From JAFGCR01 sp964538225 (lineage in GTDB: Bacteria; Patescibacteriota; Gracilibacteria; UM-FILTER-43-11), in the NCBI GenBank assembly GCA_964538225.1, contig CAZIDW010000015.1, positions 1-23,659 of the forward strand: a DNA stretch of 23,659 bases, written 5' to 3'. A program made the translations under genes and the position numbers. The notes beneath the pieces were generated by a model. The model was given only the letters and a program-made list of their open reading frames with translations. It was not told the DNA's origin and made no database searches. Positions 10,060 through 16,678 of the stretch are shown one piece after another (the stretch's first letter is position 1; every line of letters starts with the position of its first letter).

Positions 10060-10075
10060 GCGGATTGTGATCCGC
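10060..10075 (+). other. Intergenic hairpin without T-run
   Basis: GCGGAT and ATCCGC form a perfect 6-bp stem with loop TGTG, 13 nt after the stop of the giant gene. No T-run follows, so it is more likely an mRNA-stability or processing hairpin than a terminator. Confidence 0.5.
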
Positions 10076-10107
10076 ACACATTAACTAATAACCAATAATC
10101 ACTCACC

Positions 10108-10701
10108 ATGCAAACCAAAGACATCCTGATCGCCACCGCGCTCATCCTCACTCTTTCCAGTCTGCTGAATGGCTGTGATCTGCTGACACTCCCGGAAAAA
10201 CAAGCGTCCGCCCCGGCTCAGCCGGCCACTCCCAGTATCGATTTGGAAAAAGCGCGCGCAGTCCATAAGACCGTGAACATAGCGATGAAAGCCGAGGCGG
10301 CCGATAACCAGGTAACGGTCAGGATCTTACTGAACAACCCCGACAACAAACCCGTCACTTCGGTGCAGAGCTGGCTCAGCTTTGACCCCGAATATCTCCA
10401 GGGACGGGAGATCGACACATCAGAATCCGCTTTCTCGCTCATGGCCCCTTACGATAACACCTTTGACAATGAAAACGGCCTGGTGATGCTGGGCCGTGCT
10501 AACCCGGAACCAGTCACAGATAAAAATAGTCAGGTGGCCGAAGTCGTGTTTGACCGTAAGAAATCAGGCGTGACGATGATCGATGTGTATGACTATCAGC
10601 AGGATTTAAGCGGCCACGCGTCCGCAAACAGCCTGGCCAGCGGAAAGCCTTATAACATCCTTAAAAAACCGGCCAGCCCGGCGCTCATCGTTGAAAAATA
10701 A
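10108..10701 (+). CDS. Cohesin-domain lipoprotein
   Basis: The 197-residue protein begins with a hydrophobic signal and a lipobox-like LLNGC (Cys23), so it is probably lipid-anchored after cleavage by signal peptidase II. The Asn at -2 is not ideal. A short Pro/Ala linker is followed by a cohesin-like domain (about 55-180) with the strand VTSVQSWLSFDPEYL and the segment YDYQQDLSGHASAN near the end. This domain is clearly paralogous to that of the next gene (SVRSWLTYDPAKV and YDYQSSELGHTSVN). It could offer a docking site for the dockerin proteins encoded upstream. It lies 60 nt after the giant gene, with a hairpin between, and 26 nt before its paralogue. No Shine-Dalgarno sequence. Confidence 0.72.
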   Translation: MQTKDILIATALILTLSSLLNGCDLLTLPEKQASAPAQPATPSIDLEKARAVHKTVNIAMKAEAADNQVTVRILLNNPDNKPVTSVQSWLSFDPEYLQGREIDTSESAFSLMAPYDNTFDNENGLVMLGRANPEPVTDKNSQVAEVVFDRKKSGVTMIDVYDYQQDLSGHASANSLASGKPYNILKKPASPALIVEK

Positions 10702-10727
10702 AAGACCAATTTTTAAAGCCTTATAAA

Positions 10728-11789
10728 ATGAAAACAGCACTCAAACAATTAGCCATATTAACAATCCTGTTCCTGGGAGTCTCGCTCGTGTACGCAGTGA
10801 GTGACGCAACACTTGAACTCAGGCCGTCGGTAACAGAAGCCCAAAACGGCGACGAGTTCACAGTGGATATTGTGCTGAAAAATCCCAGCCAGCAAAGCGT
10901 CATCTCTGTCCGTTCCTGGCTCACGTATGATCCGGCCAAAGTGCAGGCTGTGAACATCGACAGCAGCGACTCTTCATTCACCCTGGCCGCCCCCGGCGAG
11001 GACCAAATCAGCCATGAAGAAGGCCGGGTAAAAATTGGCCGTTCCAACATCACCGGCGGGGTAACAGAAAGTGAGACCACAGTGGCGACCGTGCGTTTTA
11101 AAGTGCTGGAAGCGTATGAATCCACGGCCGCCATCGGATTTTATGATTACCAGAGCAGTGAACTGGGGCACACCAGCGTGAATATCATCGAAGAAGGGTT
11201 CCCCTCCAATATCCTTAAAGAAGCGCCGGAAAGTGTTGACATCAGACTCAACGCGGGTGCGGGCGCGGCGCCGGCCCCTGAGCCGGAACCCATCCCGGAG
11301 CCTGAACCCACCTCTCAGCCTGAACCGACACTGGGTATCGGTGGCGGGTTCGCGGCTGATCTGGCCCGCCCGGTAAACCTGAAAGCCCATACCGGATCCG
11401 GTTATGTGGATTTGAAATGGCAGGCGGAAGTGGATGCGGCGCGCGCGGGCTTTAATGTGTATTACAGTAAACAGAGCGGCACGTACACCCGCCACCGGAC
11501 GCTCGGCAATGTGGGCAGCGCGCGCATCGAGGGACTGATGAACAATGAGACCTATTACTTTGCGGTCACCGCGTACGACCAGAACAACCGCGAAAGCGAT
11601 TACAGCAATGAGGTGGGCATCATCGTGAACCAGCCGCTGAGCTCCACGTCGCCTTTCGAGGGATTACTGTCGCAGATGTCCGCCCGTGTCCCGTCCCAGC
11701 CGCAGAACGGTCCCCTGACGGGTTGGTTGGCGTTTTGCGCCGCGGGAGTAGCCGGCACGCTTGTTTTCGGACGGAAAAAACGCAAATAA
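10728..11789 (+). CDS. Secreted cohesin plus fibronectin type III protein with C-terminal membrane tail
   Basis: A signal peptide (about 1-24, ending VYA) precedes a cohesin-like domain (about 28-175). A Pro-Glu linker of repeated PEPEPxP follows (about 182-205), then a fibronectin type III domain (about 218-305, with PVNLKAHTGSGYVDLKW and TYYFAVTAYDQNNRESDYSN). The C-terminus has PLTGW, a hydrophobic helix (about 330-347) and the basic end RKKRK. This three-part layout is that of a cell-surface sorting or anchoring tail, although no canonical LPxTG is present. The cohesin is paralogous to the preceding lipoprotein. It is the last gene before a repeat-rich gap and is probably the end of the surface operon. 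Confidence 0.75.
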   Translation: MKTALKQLAILTILFLGVSLVYAVSDATLELRPSVTEAQNGDEFTVDIVLKNPSQQSVISVRSWLTYDPAKVQAVNIDSSDSSFTLAAPGEDQISHEEGRVKIGRSNITGGVTESETTVATVRFKVLEAYESTAAIGFYDYQSSELGHTSVNIIEEGFPSNILKEAPESVDIRLNAGAGAAPAPEPEPIPEPEPTSQPEPTLGIGGGFAADLARPVNLKAHTGSGYVDLKWQAEVDAARAGFNVYYSKQSGTYTRHRTLGNVGSARIEGLMNNETYYFAVTAYDQNNRESDYSNEVGIIVNQPLSSTSPFEGLLSQMSARVPSQPQNGPLTGWLAFCAAGVAGTLVFGRKKRK

Positions 11790-11914
11790 AATTTCAATCT
11801 TCCATTCTCCGTAGTGCAGTTAAATCCTTCGATGCACTACGAGATAGTCAATAAAGTTACCAACGTTTACTACGAAGGATGAATCAATTTTTAATCTTCA
11901 ATCTTCAATCTATT
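11790..11914. repeat. Intergenic spacer with nested inverted repeats
   Basis: GTAGTGCA (11811-11818) pairs with TGCACTAC (11833-11840) across a 14-nt loop. ATCCTTCG (11824-11831) is also the inverse of CGAAGGAT (11873-11880), so two alternative stems compete for the same region. The flanks consist of the word ATCTTCAATC and variants on both sides. No T-run follows either stem. Confidence 0.6.
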
Positions 11915-13132
11915 ATGCCTAACAAAAAAACAAACTGGATAACCATTCCTGAAGAAAAGGTCCACACGCCGGTCTCTAAAACCAGCGGAAAAAAAGAAAA
12001 GGACAGTGGCGGCAATATGCGGAATAAACTGTTTTGGGGAATCGGGTTTGTGGTCATGGCGATTGCGGTCTTCGCGGTACTGGCCCCCACTCAGTTCAAC
12101 ACGCTTTTAAGAGGCAGTCTGTTCGACGCCGAAGGCGTGGACACCCCCGTCGCCAGCCCGGAAGACCTTTTGTCCCCAAATCAGCAGGAAGGAGAGGACT
12201 CAGAAGAAAACGAGGAAGAAGGGGGCGTATCCGATGAAGAAATGCCGGCAGAGGCCGATGAAGAACCTCCGGAAGAAAATTATGTGGAAGAGCCGGTGGT
12301 CCAGCCGGAAGAGGAGGCGGTGGATATTTCCGTTGAGCCTGTTTCCGAACCCGAAGAAGAAGGCCCTGAGGATTGCGGGACTGACCTTTCCTGTTTTCTG
12401 CCCCATCTGGAAGATTGTTCGTTAGCCAAAATGGCTTATGAGTCCGAAATCCTGGAAAAGGGTTTTGAAGCGGACCATGAGATCACGGGCAGTGAAAACG
12501 ACGACTGTCTGATGAACGTGCTTTACACCACGGTTACCATTCCCCAGATGGCGCAGAAAGAAGCGGTCTGCAAGCTGGAAAAAGGCACGTATGATGAAGA
12601 CCAGTTCGTAACACTGTATGAAAACACGGATGAATTTTTGGAAAAATGCAGCGGTCCGGCCGTGGAAGCGCTGGAGGCATATTTGGCCGGACTGGCCGAG
12701 GAAGAAGGCGCGCAGGCTGAATTGATCGACGAGCTTAATAAACAGCTGGAGGAACTCCAGAAACAGCGCGAAGAGGATATCAAGGCCATGGAAGAACTGG
12801 CTGAAGCGGCTGAGGGGATGAAGCCGGCGGCGCCGGGAACCGTGCCGGGCGTCGACACCACTGCCGCCATCGGCCAGCCCTCTGCAGTCCAGCAACCCGG
12901 TTTCAGGGTTAACCCGCATACCGTCACCACCACCCCGGAAGCCATGCTCCGGCAAAACCAGGCCAGCGGTTATCAGGTCGCCCAAGCTGTTCCCCAGCCG
13001 ACCGCGCAGGTCACCACGCCTGAAGCCGTCCGTACGCCGGACAGCGGCCCGTCAGAAGTGATGTTCATCGCTTTTCTGCTCACCTTTGTGAGTCTGCTTG
13101 GCTGGAAACTGCTCCGCCTTTCTTTGGTCTGA
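11915..13132 (+). CDS. Acidic surface protein with N- and C-terminal membrane helices and coiled coil
   Basis: The chosen start gives 405 residues. An in-frame ATG at 11879 lies inside the repeat-like spacer and would add 12 low-complexity residues. The protein has a basic tail, a membrane helix (about 39-57), the motif LLRGSL (64-69), and a long Glu/Pro-rich linker (about 80-155). A four-cysteine or larger domain (about 160-255) begins CGTDLSCFLPHLEDC, a spacing that I associate with secreted domains in related uncultured bacteria, though this needs a profile search. A coiled coil (about 262-300) and a Gln/Pro/Thr-rich linker follow. The end is DSGPSE plus a hydrophobic helix (about 385-402). 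Two anchors imply a loop outside the cell or cleavage at one end. It ends in TGA. Function unknown. Confidence 0.7.
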   Translation: MPNKKTNWITIPEEKVHTPVSKTSGKKEKDSGGNMRNKLFWGIGFVVMAIAVFAVLAPTQFNTLLRGSLFDAEGVDTPVASPEDLLSPNQQEGEDSEENEEEGGVSDEEMPAEADEEPPEENYVEEPVVQPEEEAVDISVEPVSEPEEEGPEDCGTDLSCFLPHLEDCSLAKMAYESEILEKGFEADHEITGSENDDCLMNVLYTTVTIPQMAQKEAVCKLEKGTYDEDQFVTLYENTDEFLEKCSGPAVEALEAYLAGLAEEEGAQAELIDELNKQLEELQKQREEDIKAMEELAEAAEGMKPAAPGTVPGVDTTAAIGQPSAVQQPGFRVNPHTVTTTPEAMLRQNQASGYQVAQAVPQPTAQVTTPEAVRTPDSGPSEVMFIAFLLTFVSLLGWKLLRLSLV

Positions 13133-13180
13133 CAAGGTAATGACATAACATAATTGTTACATCGCTCCATCGTTATTTCG

Positions 13181-13210
13181 TTGTATCGTCGTTTCGTTTT
13201 ATGCTAAAAT
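13181..13210 (+). promoter_or_regulatory. Promoter of the MBL-fold gene
   Basis: TTGTAT (13181-13186), an 18-bp spacer, and TAAAAT (13205-13210) preceded by TGC, an extended -10. The predicted transcript starts about 23 nt before the ATG at 13240. The TGCTAAAAT word recurs at other promoters here. The upstream sequence consists of ATCG/TTTCGTT word repeats. Confidence 0.55.
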
Positions 13211-13239
13211 AGACAGGCTTTTTAAACATAAACAACATT

Positions 13240-13875
13240 ATGCAGATCAAGTTCCACGGGCATTCCTGCCTCTCGATTAAAAATGACATCACGGTGGTAA
13301 TGGATCCTTATGACGACACCACGGGTCTGACGATGCCGAAACTGAAAGCGGATGTGGTGACAGTGAGCCATAACAATGCCCATCACAATAACTCCTCGGT
13401 TATTGAAGGCGACCCCAAAGTCTTCAGCTGGCCCGGGGAATATGAAATAGGCGGTTCTCACTTTAAAGGCATTGCGTCTTTTCATAACACGAAAGAGGAT
13501 GTAGAGCAGAAAGAGAACACGATTTTTATTTTTGATTTAAACGGCATTCGCTTTTGCCATTTGGGCGCCCTGGGCACCAAACTTACTCCGGAACAGCTTG
13601 AGCAGATCGGCGATGCGGATGTCCTGTTTATCCCCGTGGGCGGCAAAGAGGGGATTGACGCGAAAAAAGCCAAAGAAGTGGTGGAACAGGTGGAGCCGCG
13701 CATCATCATCCCTGTCGCCTATCACACGGAAGGGTGTAAATGCGGATTTGACGGAGTGGATGCTTTTTTAAAAGAAATGGGCACCCAGCCCGGCGAACCC
13801 ATCGACACTTACACGATCAAACGGAGCGAAATGCCGGATGAATCCAGTAAGGTGGTGGTGATACAACCCTCTTAG
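13240..13875 (+). CDS. Metallo-beta-lactamase-fold hydrolase-like protein (UlaG/COG2220-type) with altered metal motif
   Basis: The 211-residue protein has the layout of small UlaG-like metallo-beta-lactamase-fold proteins: an N-terminal FHGHSC strand-loop (5-10), a conserved Asp22 in MDPYD, the metal loop, GEYEIGG, HLGALG, and a late IPVAYHTEG. The usual HxHxDH signature appears as HNNAHH (44-49), so the second His is Asn and the Asp is His. Some relatives of this subfamily also have a degenerate loop, so loss of hydrolase activity is likely but not certain. The family acts on varied substrates, and none can be assigned here. It has its own promoter, stands alone, and ends in TAG just before a long inverted repeat and a tRNA gene. 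Confidence 0.8.
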   Translation: MQIKFHGHSCLSIKNDITVVMDPYDDTTGLTMPKLKADVVTVSHNNAHHNNSSVIEGDPKVFSWPGEYEIGGSHFKGIASFHNTKEDVEQKENTIFIFDLNGIRFCHLGALGTKLTPEQLEQIGDADVLFIPVGGKEGIDAKKAKEVVEQVEPRIIIPVAYHTEGCKCGFDGVDAFLKEMGTQPGEPIDTYTIKRSEMPDESSKVVVIQPS

Positions 13876-13878
13876 AGG

Positions 13879-14011
13879 AATTTCCAATTCATTCCAATTT
13901 CCAGTTTCCAAATGATTTCGAAAATCGTGTTTTTGATGTCGAAATTAATTCCAAATTTCTAAATTAGACATTGGACGTTATTTGGCCATTGGAAATTGGT
14001 CATTGGAAATT
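13879..14011. repeat. Long imperfect inverted repeat built from the word CCAATTTCCA
   Basis: Three nested arms pair in the correct order: AATTTCCAAT (13879-13888) with ATTGGAAATT (14002-14011), CCAATTTCCA (13894-13903) with TGGAAATTGG (13990-13999), and CCAAAT (13908-13913) with ATTTGG (13980-13985). The arms are themselves quasi-tandem. The repeat fills the space between the MBL gene and the tRNA promoter and overlaps the -35 of the latter. Confidence 0.75.
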
Positions 14012-14024
14012 TTTAAGGTATAGT
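13996..14024 (+). promoter_or_regulatory. Putative promoter of tRNA-Arg
   Basis: TTGGTC (13996-14001), a 17-bp spacer and TATAGT (14019-14024), placing the transcript start a few bases before the tRNA at 14039. The -35 lies in the right arm of the inverted repeat. Confidence 0.45.
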
Positions 14025-14038
14025 AATATCCGACAAAC

Positions 14039-14113
14039 GGCCCCGTAGTTCAATGGATAGAACAAGGCACTCCTAAGGCTTAGATACAGGTTCGATTCCT
14101 GTCGGGGTCACCA
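14039..14113 (+). tRNA. tRNA-Arg (anticodon CCU), CCA encoded
   Basis: A full cloverleaf can be drawn. The acceptor GGCCCCG pairs with CGGGGTC (one G-U). The D stem is GTTC/GAAC. The anticodon loop CTCCTAA gives anticodon CCT, which reads AGG. The variable loop is four bases, and the T arm is ACAGG-TTCGATT-CCTGT. The discriminator is A, and CCA is encoded at 14111-14113. The anticodon stem has one A-G mismatch next to the loop and one G-U pair. Confidence 0.93.
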
Positions 14114-14265
14114 CCGACTACCCAATACTCAATACATTCGATACGAAAACTGAGGAGCGAAGCGACGATGATTTGAGTACTCGCAGCAAGCCCGCCGAAG
14201 CCTTGGCGGAGGTGGGCGCAGCGAGAGGATTCCTGTCGGCTACTGTTCAATTTTGTTTAAACCTC
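14114..14265. repeat. Gene-free segment after tRNA with T-arm duplication and GC-rich palindromic sequence
   Basis: GATTCCTGTCGG, the 3' part of the tRNA T arm and acceptor (14094-14105), recurs exactly at 14228-14239. Between them lies a G+C-rich stretch unlike its surroundings, with GAGGAGCGAAGCGACGA and a self-complementary CCGCC...GGCGG core near 14191-14211. This resembles a dispersed intergenic repeat or a remnant of an insertion at the tRNA 3' end. No ORF is credible. Confidence 0.55.
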
Positions 14266-14293
14266 TTGTCATCATTTTTTTCGCTTGTATAAT
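14266..14293 (+). promoter_or_regulatory. Promoter of cysteine-rich lipoprotein gene
   Basis: TTGTCA (14266-14271), a 16-bp spacer, and perfect TATAAT (14288-14293) in the context GCTTGTATAATGG. The next lipoprotein gene has an almost identical promoter. The leader is about 35 nt. Confidence 0.7.
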
Positions 14294-14334
14294 GGAGCGT
14301 GATGATTCGATTTAACTATTAATCCATTTTAAAG

Positions 14335-14859
14335 ATGTTTAAAAAAGCTGTTTTATTCATTGCCTTGATCAGTATTGTTCTGCTGGCCGGTTGCACTCAG
14401 GTCAGTGATGTGATCGATGAAGAAGGCAAAAAGATGGGGGAAGTCAAAACCACTGTTGACAGCGAAGGAACGGAAACAAGTATCCACATAGAAACGGTAG
14501 AAAAGGGGGGTGTCGGCTCCGACTGTGAATGGGATGGTCAGTGTAAGTCGGAAACCGAGATCCTTGCCTGCCTGGATGGCACATGTAAACCGGTCGACTG
14601 CAAATATTCCAAAGACTGCCCTGAAGGGTACGCGCTTTGCATGACCTATACATGCCTGACTGAAGAAGAAGTCGCCGACCGTTTTGAGACCTGGGATCTT
14701 TCCACCATGTGTCCGAAATGTGAAAATTGCAAGCATGGTATAAGACGGGGATCATTGGTGGGTAAGGATGGAAAGGAATTCCAGTTTTGTTACGATTGTG
14801 AATCGGACACTGACTGCAAAGAAGGCTACCATTGCGAAGTCGGCCTTTGCGTTCAGTAA
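14335..14859 (+). CDS. Cysteine-rich lipoprotein, function unknown
   Basis: The 174-residue protein has a short basic start, a hydrophobic core and a good lipobox LLAGC (Cys20), so it should be lipid-anchored on the outer face. After a polar, Thr/Glu-rich stretch it is rich in cysteine. Two segments look like duplicated small disulfide modules: DCKYSKDCPEGYALC (about 97-111) and DCESDTDCKEGYHC (about 153-166). Between them is a CPKCENC cluster that could bind metal or form disulfides. I do not recognise a family with confidence. It has its own promoter and a leader without a Shine-Dalgarno sequence. The next gene, also a small lipoprotein starting MFKK, is about 80 nt away with a twin promoter, suggesting joint regulation. 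Confidence 0.72.
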   Translation: MFKKAVLFIALISIVLLAGCTQVSDVIDEEGKKMGEVKTTVDSEGTETSIHIETVEKGGVGSDCEWDGQCKSETEILACLDGTCKPVDCKYSKDCPEGYALCMTYTCLTEEEVADRFETWDLSTMCPKCENCKHGIRRGSLVGKDGKEFQFCYDCESDTDCKEGYHCEVGLCVQ

Positions 14860-14868
14860 TATTATCTC

Positions 14869-14896
14869 TTGCCATCCCTTTGCTGGCTTGTATAAT
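14869..14896 (+). promoter_or_regulatory. Promoter of acidic lipoprotein gene
   Basis: TTGCCA (14869-14874), a 16-bp spacer, TATAAT (14891-14896) in the context GGCTTGTATAATGG. It matches the promoter at 14266-14293 in -35, spacing and the bases around the -10. Confidence 0.7.
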
Positions 14897-14941
14897 GGGT
14901 TCGCCTGATAATCCTGCTTTTTATTTAGTAATTTTATAATC

Positions 14942-15622
14942 ATGTTTAAAAAATTATTAATCCTTTTCATGGCGGCTTTTCTGTTGACGGGATGTTTTGA
15001 TATGAGCAATCGTTATACCCAGCCCGATACTGATACATCGGCTGAAGATATGGAAGATGAGGACATGGCAGATGAAGGCACGGCAGAAGAGGAGACGGAA
15101 GATGAAGAAGGTACTGATGAGGAAACAGAGGATGTGTCTGAGGAGGGGGAGACAGATGATACCGATGAAAATGCATCAGATACAGGAGAAGGATCTGATG
15201 ATGAAATGACAGACGACGAAGAAGAAATAGAGGACGAAACGGAAGCGGAGTCTGCAGAGGAAGAAGCCGAAGAAACGGGAGACGATAATGATATTTTTAT
15301 CCAGGCTTTCCTGAATAAATATCCGGACTGGGAAGAAAAGTTAGATACCCTCGAGTTAACCGTAGATAGTAATGACGGCGCTTTCGCCAGTGGCGGAGTC
15401 CGTTTTACCGATGAGATCGGCGGGGCAGCGTGGTTCGCGGCCAATACCGATGACGGCTGGGTGATTGCGTGGGACGGCAACGGCACGATCGGCTGCGCGG
15501 AGATCGAACCGTATGATTTTCCTTTGGAGATGATCCCTGAATGCTGGGATGATGAGAATCAGGTGATGGTAGACCGCAGCGAAGAAGGTCAGGCCGAAGG
15601 GGAAGACGGGGTAGCTGAATAA
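14942..15622 (+). CDS. Acidic lipoprotein with C-terminal globular domain, function unknown
   Basis: The 226-residue protein starts with a signal and lipobox LLTGC (Cys18). Residues about 30-115 are almost entirely Asp, Glu, Thr, Ser, Gly and Ala, forming a very acidic, probably unstructured stalk that may bind cations. The C-terminal part (about 118-215) looks folded: it begins with a helix (FIQAFLNKYPDWEEKL) and continues with strands (LELTVDSNDGAFASGGV, AAWFAANTDDGWVIAWDGNG). The AAWFAA...GWVIAWDGNG part recalls small secreted domains of uncultured bacteria, but I cannot name a family. It is followed after 10 nt by a strong terminator. No Shine-Dalgarno sequence is seen. Confidence 0.72.
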   Translation: MFKKLLILFMAAFLLTGCFDMSNRYTQPDTDTSAEDMEDEDMADEGTAEEETEDEEGTDEETEDVSEEGETDDTDENASDTGEGSDDEMTDDEEEIEDETEAESAEEEAEETGDDNDIFIQAFLNKYPDWEEKLDTLELTVDSNDGAFASGGVRFTDEIGGAAWFAANTDDGWVIAWDGNGTIGCAEIEPYDFPLEMIPECWDDENQVMVDRSEEGQAEGEDGVAE

Positions 15623-15632
15623 ACCGACGACA

Positions 15633-15669
15633 AAAAACCTCCCCCAGGGTAACTTCGGGGGAGGTTTTT
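15633..15669. terminator. Strong bidirectional terminator
   Basis: A 13-bp perfect stem (15633-15645 with 15657-15669, core CCTCCCCC/GGGGGAGG) with A5 on one side and T5 on the other and an 11-nt loop. It lies between the acidic lipoprotein gene (+) and the converging small membrane protein gene (-) and can serve both. Confidence 0.93.
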
Positions 15670-15677
15670 AAATAATT

Positions 15678-15899
15678 TTATTTCTTCGCTGATTTCGGCA
15701 GAATCTTATGCCGGTTCATCCAGTCAATCGCAATCAGCCGCAACAGGCCGTTGGCCAGTATACTGCCGCCAAATACACTCATGGCCACGGCTGCAGAGAT
15801 TTTTAGCGCCAGCAGGATGATGAAGACGATGAGCAGGAAGCCGATTTTATAATATCTGGTTTTATGTTGCCACGGACGTTCCAAAATATCATTCGTCAT
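15678..15899 (-). CDS. Small membrane protein, function unknown
   Basis: The 73-residue protein has a polar N-terminus (about 1-17), a hydrophobic stretch that can form two short helices (about 18-35 and 38-56) and a basic C-terminus. No motif is recognised. It converges on the lipoprotein gene and shares its terminator. A TATAAT-like -10 for this strand lies at 15934-15939, about 28 nt before the start allowing for the transcript start, with no good -35. It lies 96 nt beyond the stop of lexA on the same strand, so it could be a distal gene of that operon or have its own promoter. No Shine-Dalgarno sequence. Confidence 0.62.
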   Translation of the reverse strand: MTNDILERPWQHKTRYYKIGFLLIVFIILLALKISAAVAMSVFGGSILANGLLRLIAIDWMNRHKILPKSAKK

Positions 15900-15995
15900 C
15901 CTGGTTTATAAGACGGTATGCCACTTGTTTGTCATTATATATACAAAATAAACTTCTTCTGAATACTGCATATTAAAATGGAATACTTATTCGTT

Positions 15996-16574
15996 TTACA
16001 TTTTCCTTATCACCCCGACCACCTTGCCGAAAACCGCCATTTCGTTCTGCGGCACAATGGGTTCATATTTGGGATTGCCAGGCTGGAGCAGAATTTTACC
16101 ATCCTTCGTTTTGTCTAAGTATTTAACAGTGTATTCCCCGTCGACTACGGCTACGACTATATTGCCGAGTTGGGGCGTGGCTTTGCGGTCGACCACTACC
16201 TTATCCCCTTCATGGATGCCGGCGTCGGTCATGCTGTCACCCCGTACATTGATAAGGACAGTGGATTCCGGTTTTTGGATGAGATAATCATTCAGGTCCA
16301 CATGGTCCAGCAGGATTTCTTCTTCAGTCGTGGCCGGCCCGGCGGACACGCTGGAATATATAGGAAGGCCCAAAAAATTGGCGCCTGGCTTTAAACGGCC
16401 TTTATCCATTTTTTCCACAAAGCCCTCATCCACCAGTTTGTTAACGAGTTTAAAGGCGGCGTTTTTGGATTTAAATCCAAACAGCGCGCAAATCTCGTCA
16501 TAAGTGGGCATGACTTTGTTTTCCCGGTAATAATGCCGGATGCGGCTGATTTTTTCTTTTAGATTTTCAATCAT
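15996..16574 (-). CDS. lexA: LexA-type SOS repressor (S24 peptidase)
   Basis: The 192-residue protein has the usual LexA layout. An N-terminal winged helix-turn-helix (about 3-62, with PTYDEICALFGFKSKNAAFKLV) is followed by the cleavage site Ala78-Gly79 in SSVSAGPA. The S24 peptidase domain holds the catalytic Ser114 in RGDSM and Lys151 in YTVKYL. LexA represses DNA-damage genes and cleaves itself when RecA filaments form on single-stranded DNA. Its ATG overlaps the TAA of the preceding 26-codon gene by one base (TAATG), which indicates translational coupling, and no Shine-Dalgarno sequence is present. Two LexA-type boxes lie at the operon promoter (16939-16982), so it is very likely autoregulated. 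Ends in TAA. Confidence 0.93.
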   Translation of the reverse strand: MIENLKEKISRIRHYYRENKVMPTYDEICALFGFKSKNAAFKLVNKLVDEGFVEKMDKGRLKPGANFLGLPIYSSVSAGPATTEEEILLDHVDLNDYLIQKPESTVLINVRGDSMTDAGIHEGDKVVVDRKATPQLGNIVVAVVDGEYTVKYLDKTKDGKILLQPGNPKYEPIVPQNEMAVFGKVVGVIRKM

Positions 16575-16654
16575 TAGCGTACGTGGTTAATGATATAAAG
16601 AAAGCCGAAAGCGATGGCAAGCGCGAAAAGCGCGAGAAAAGAATTGATGATCAT
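16574..16654 (-). CDS. 26-residue hydrophobic membrane peptide coupled to lexA
   Basis: A tiny gene encodes 26 residues: a start MIINS, then an almost uninterrupted hydrophobic stretch (about 6-22, FLALFALAIAFGFLYII), then NHVR. It would form one membrane helix with a positive end. Its stop overlaps the lexA start (TAATG) and it begins 24 nt after the stop of the 58-residue gene, so the three genes look like one operon. Short hydrophobic peptides under LexA control are known elsewhere (TisB and DinQ of E. coli, SidA of Caulobacter). The likeness here is of size, topology and control only. It could also be just a leader that couples translation. Confidence 0.5.
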   Translation of the reverse strand: MIINSFLALFALAIAFGFLYIINHVR

Positions 16655-16678
16655 AATGGCAGGACTAAGGAATAAGGA

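Noticed and set aside
11879..11914. Earlier ATG at 11879 for the acidic surface protein
   Set aside because: It lies in repeat-like spacer sequence and adds 12 low-complexity residues. The ATG at 11915 is followed by the usual basic tail.
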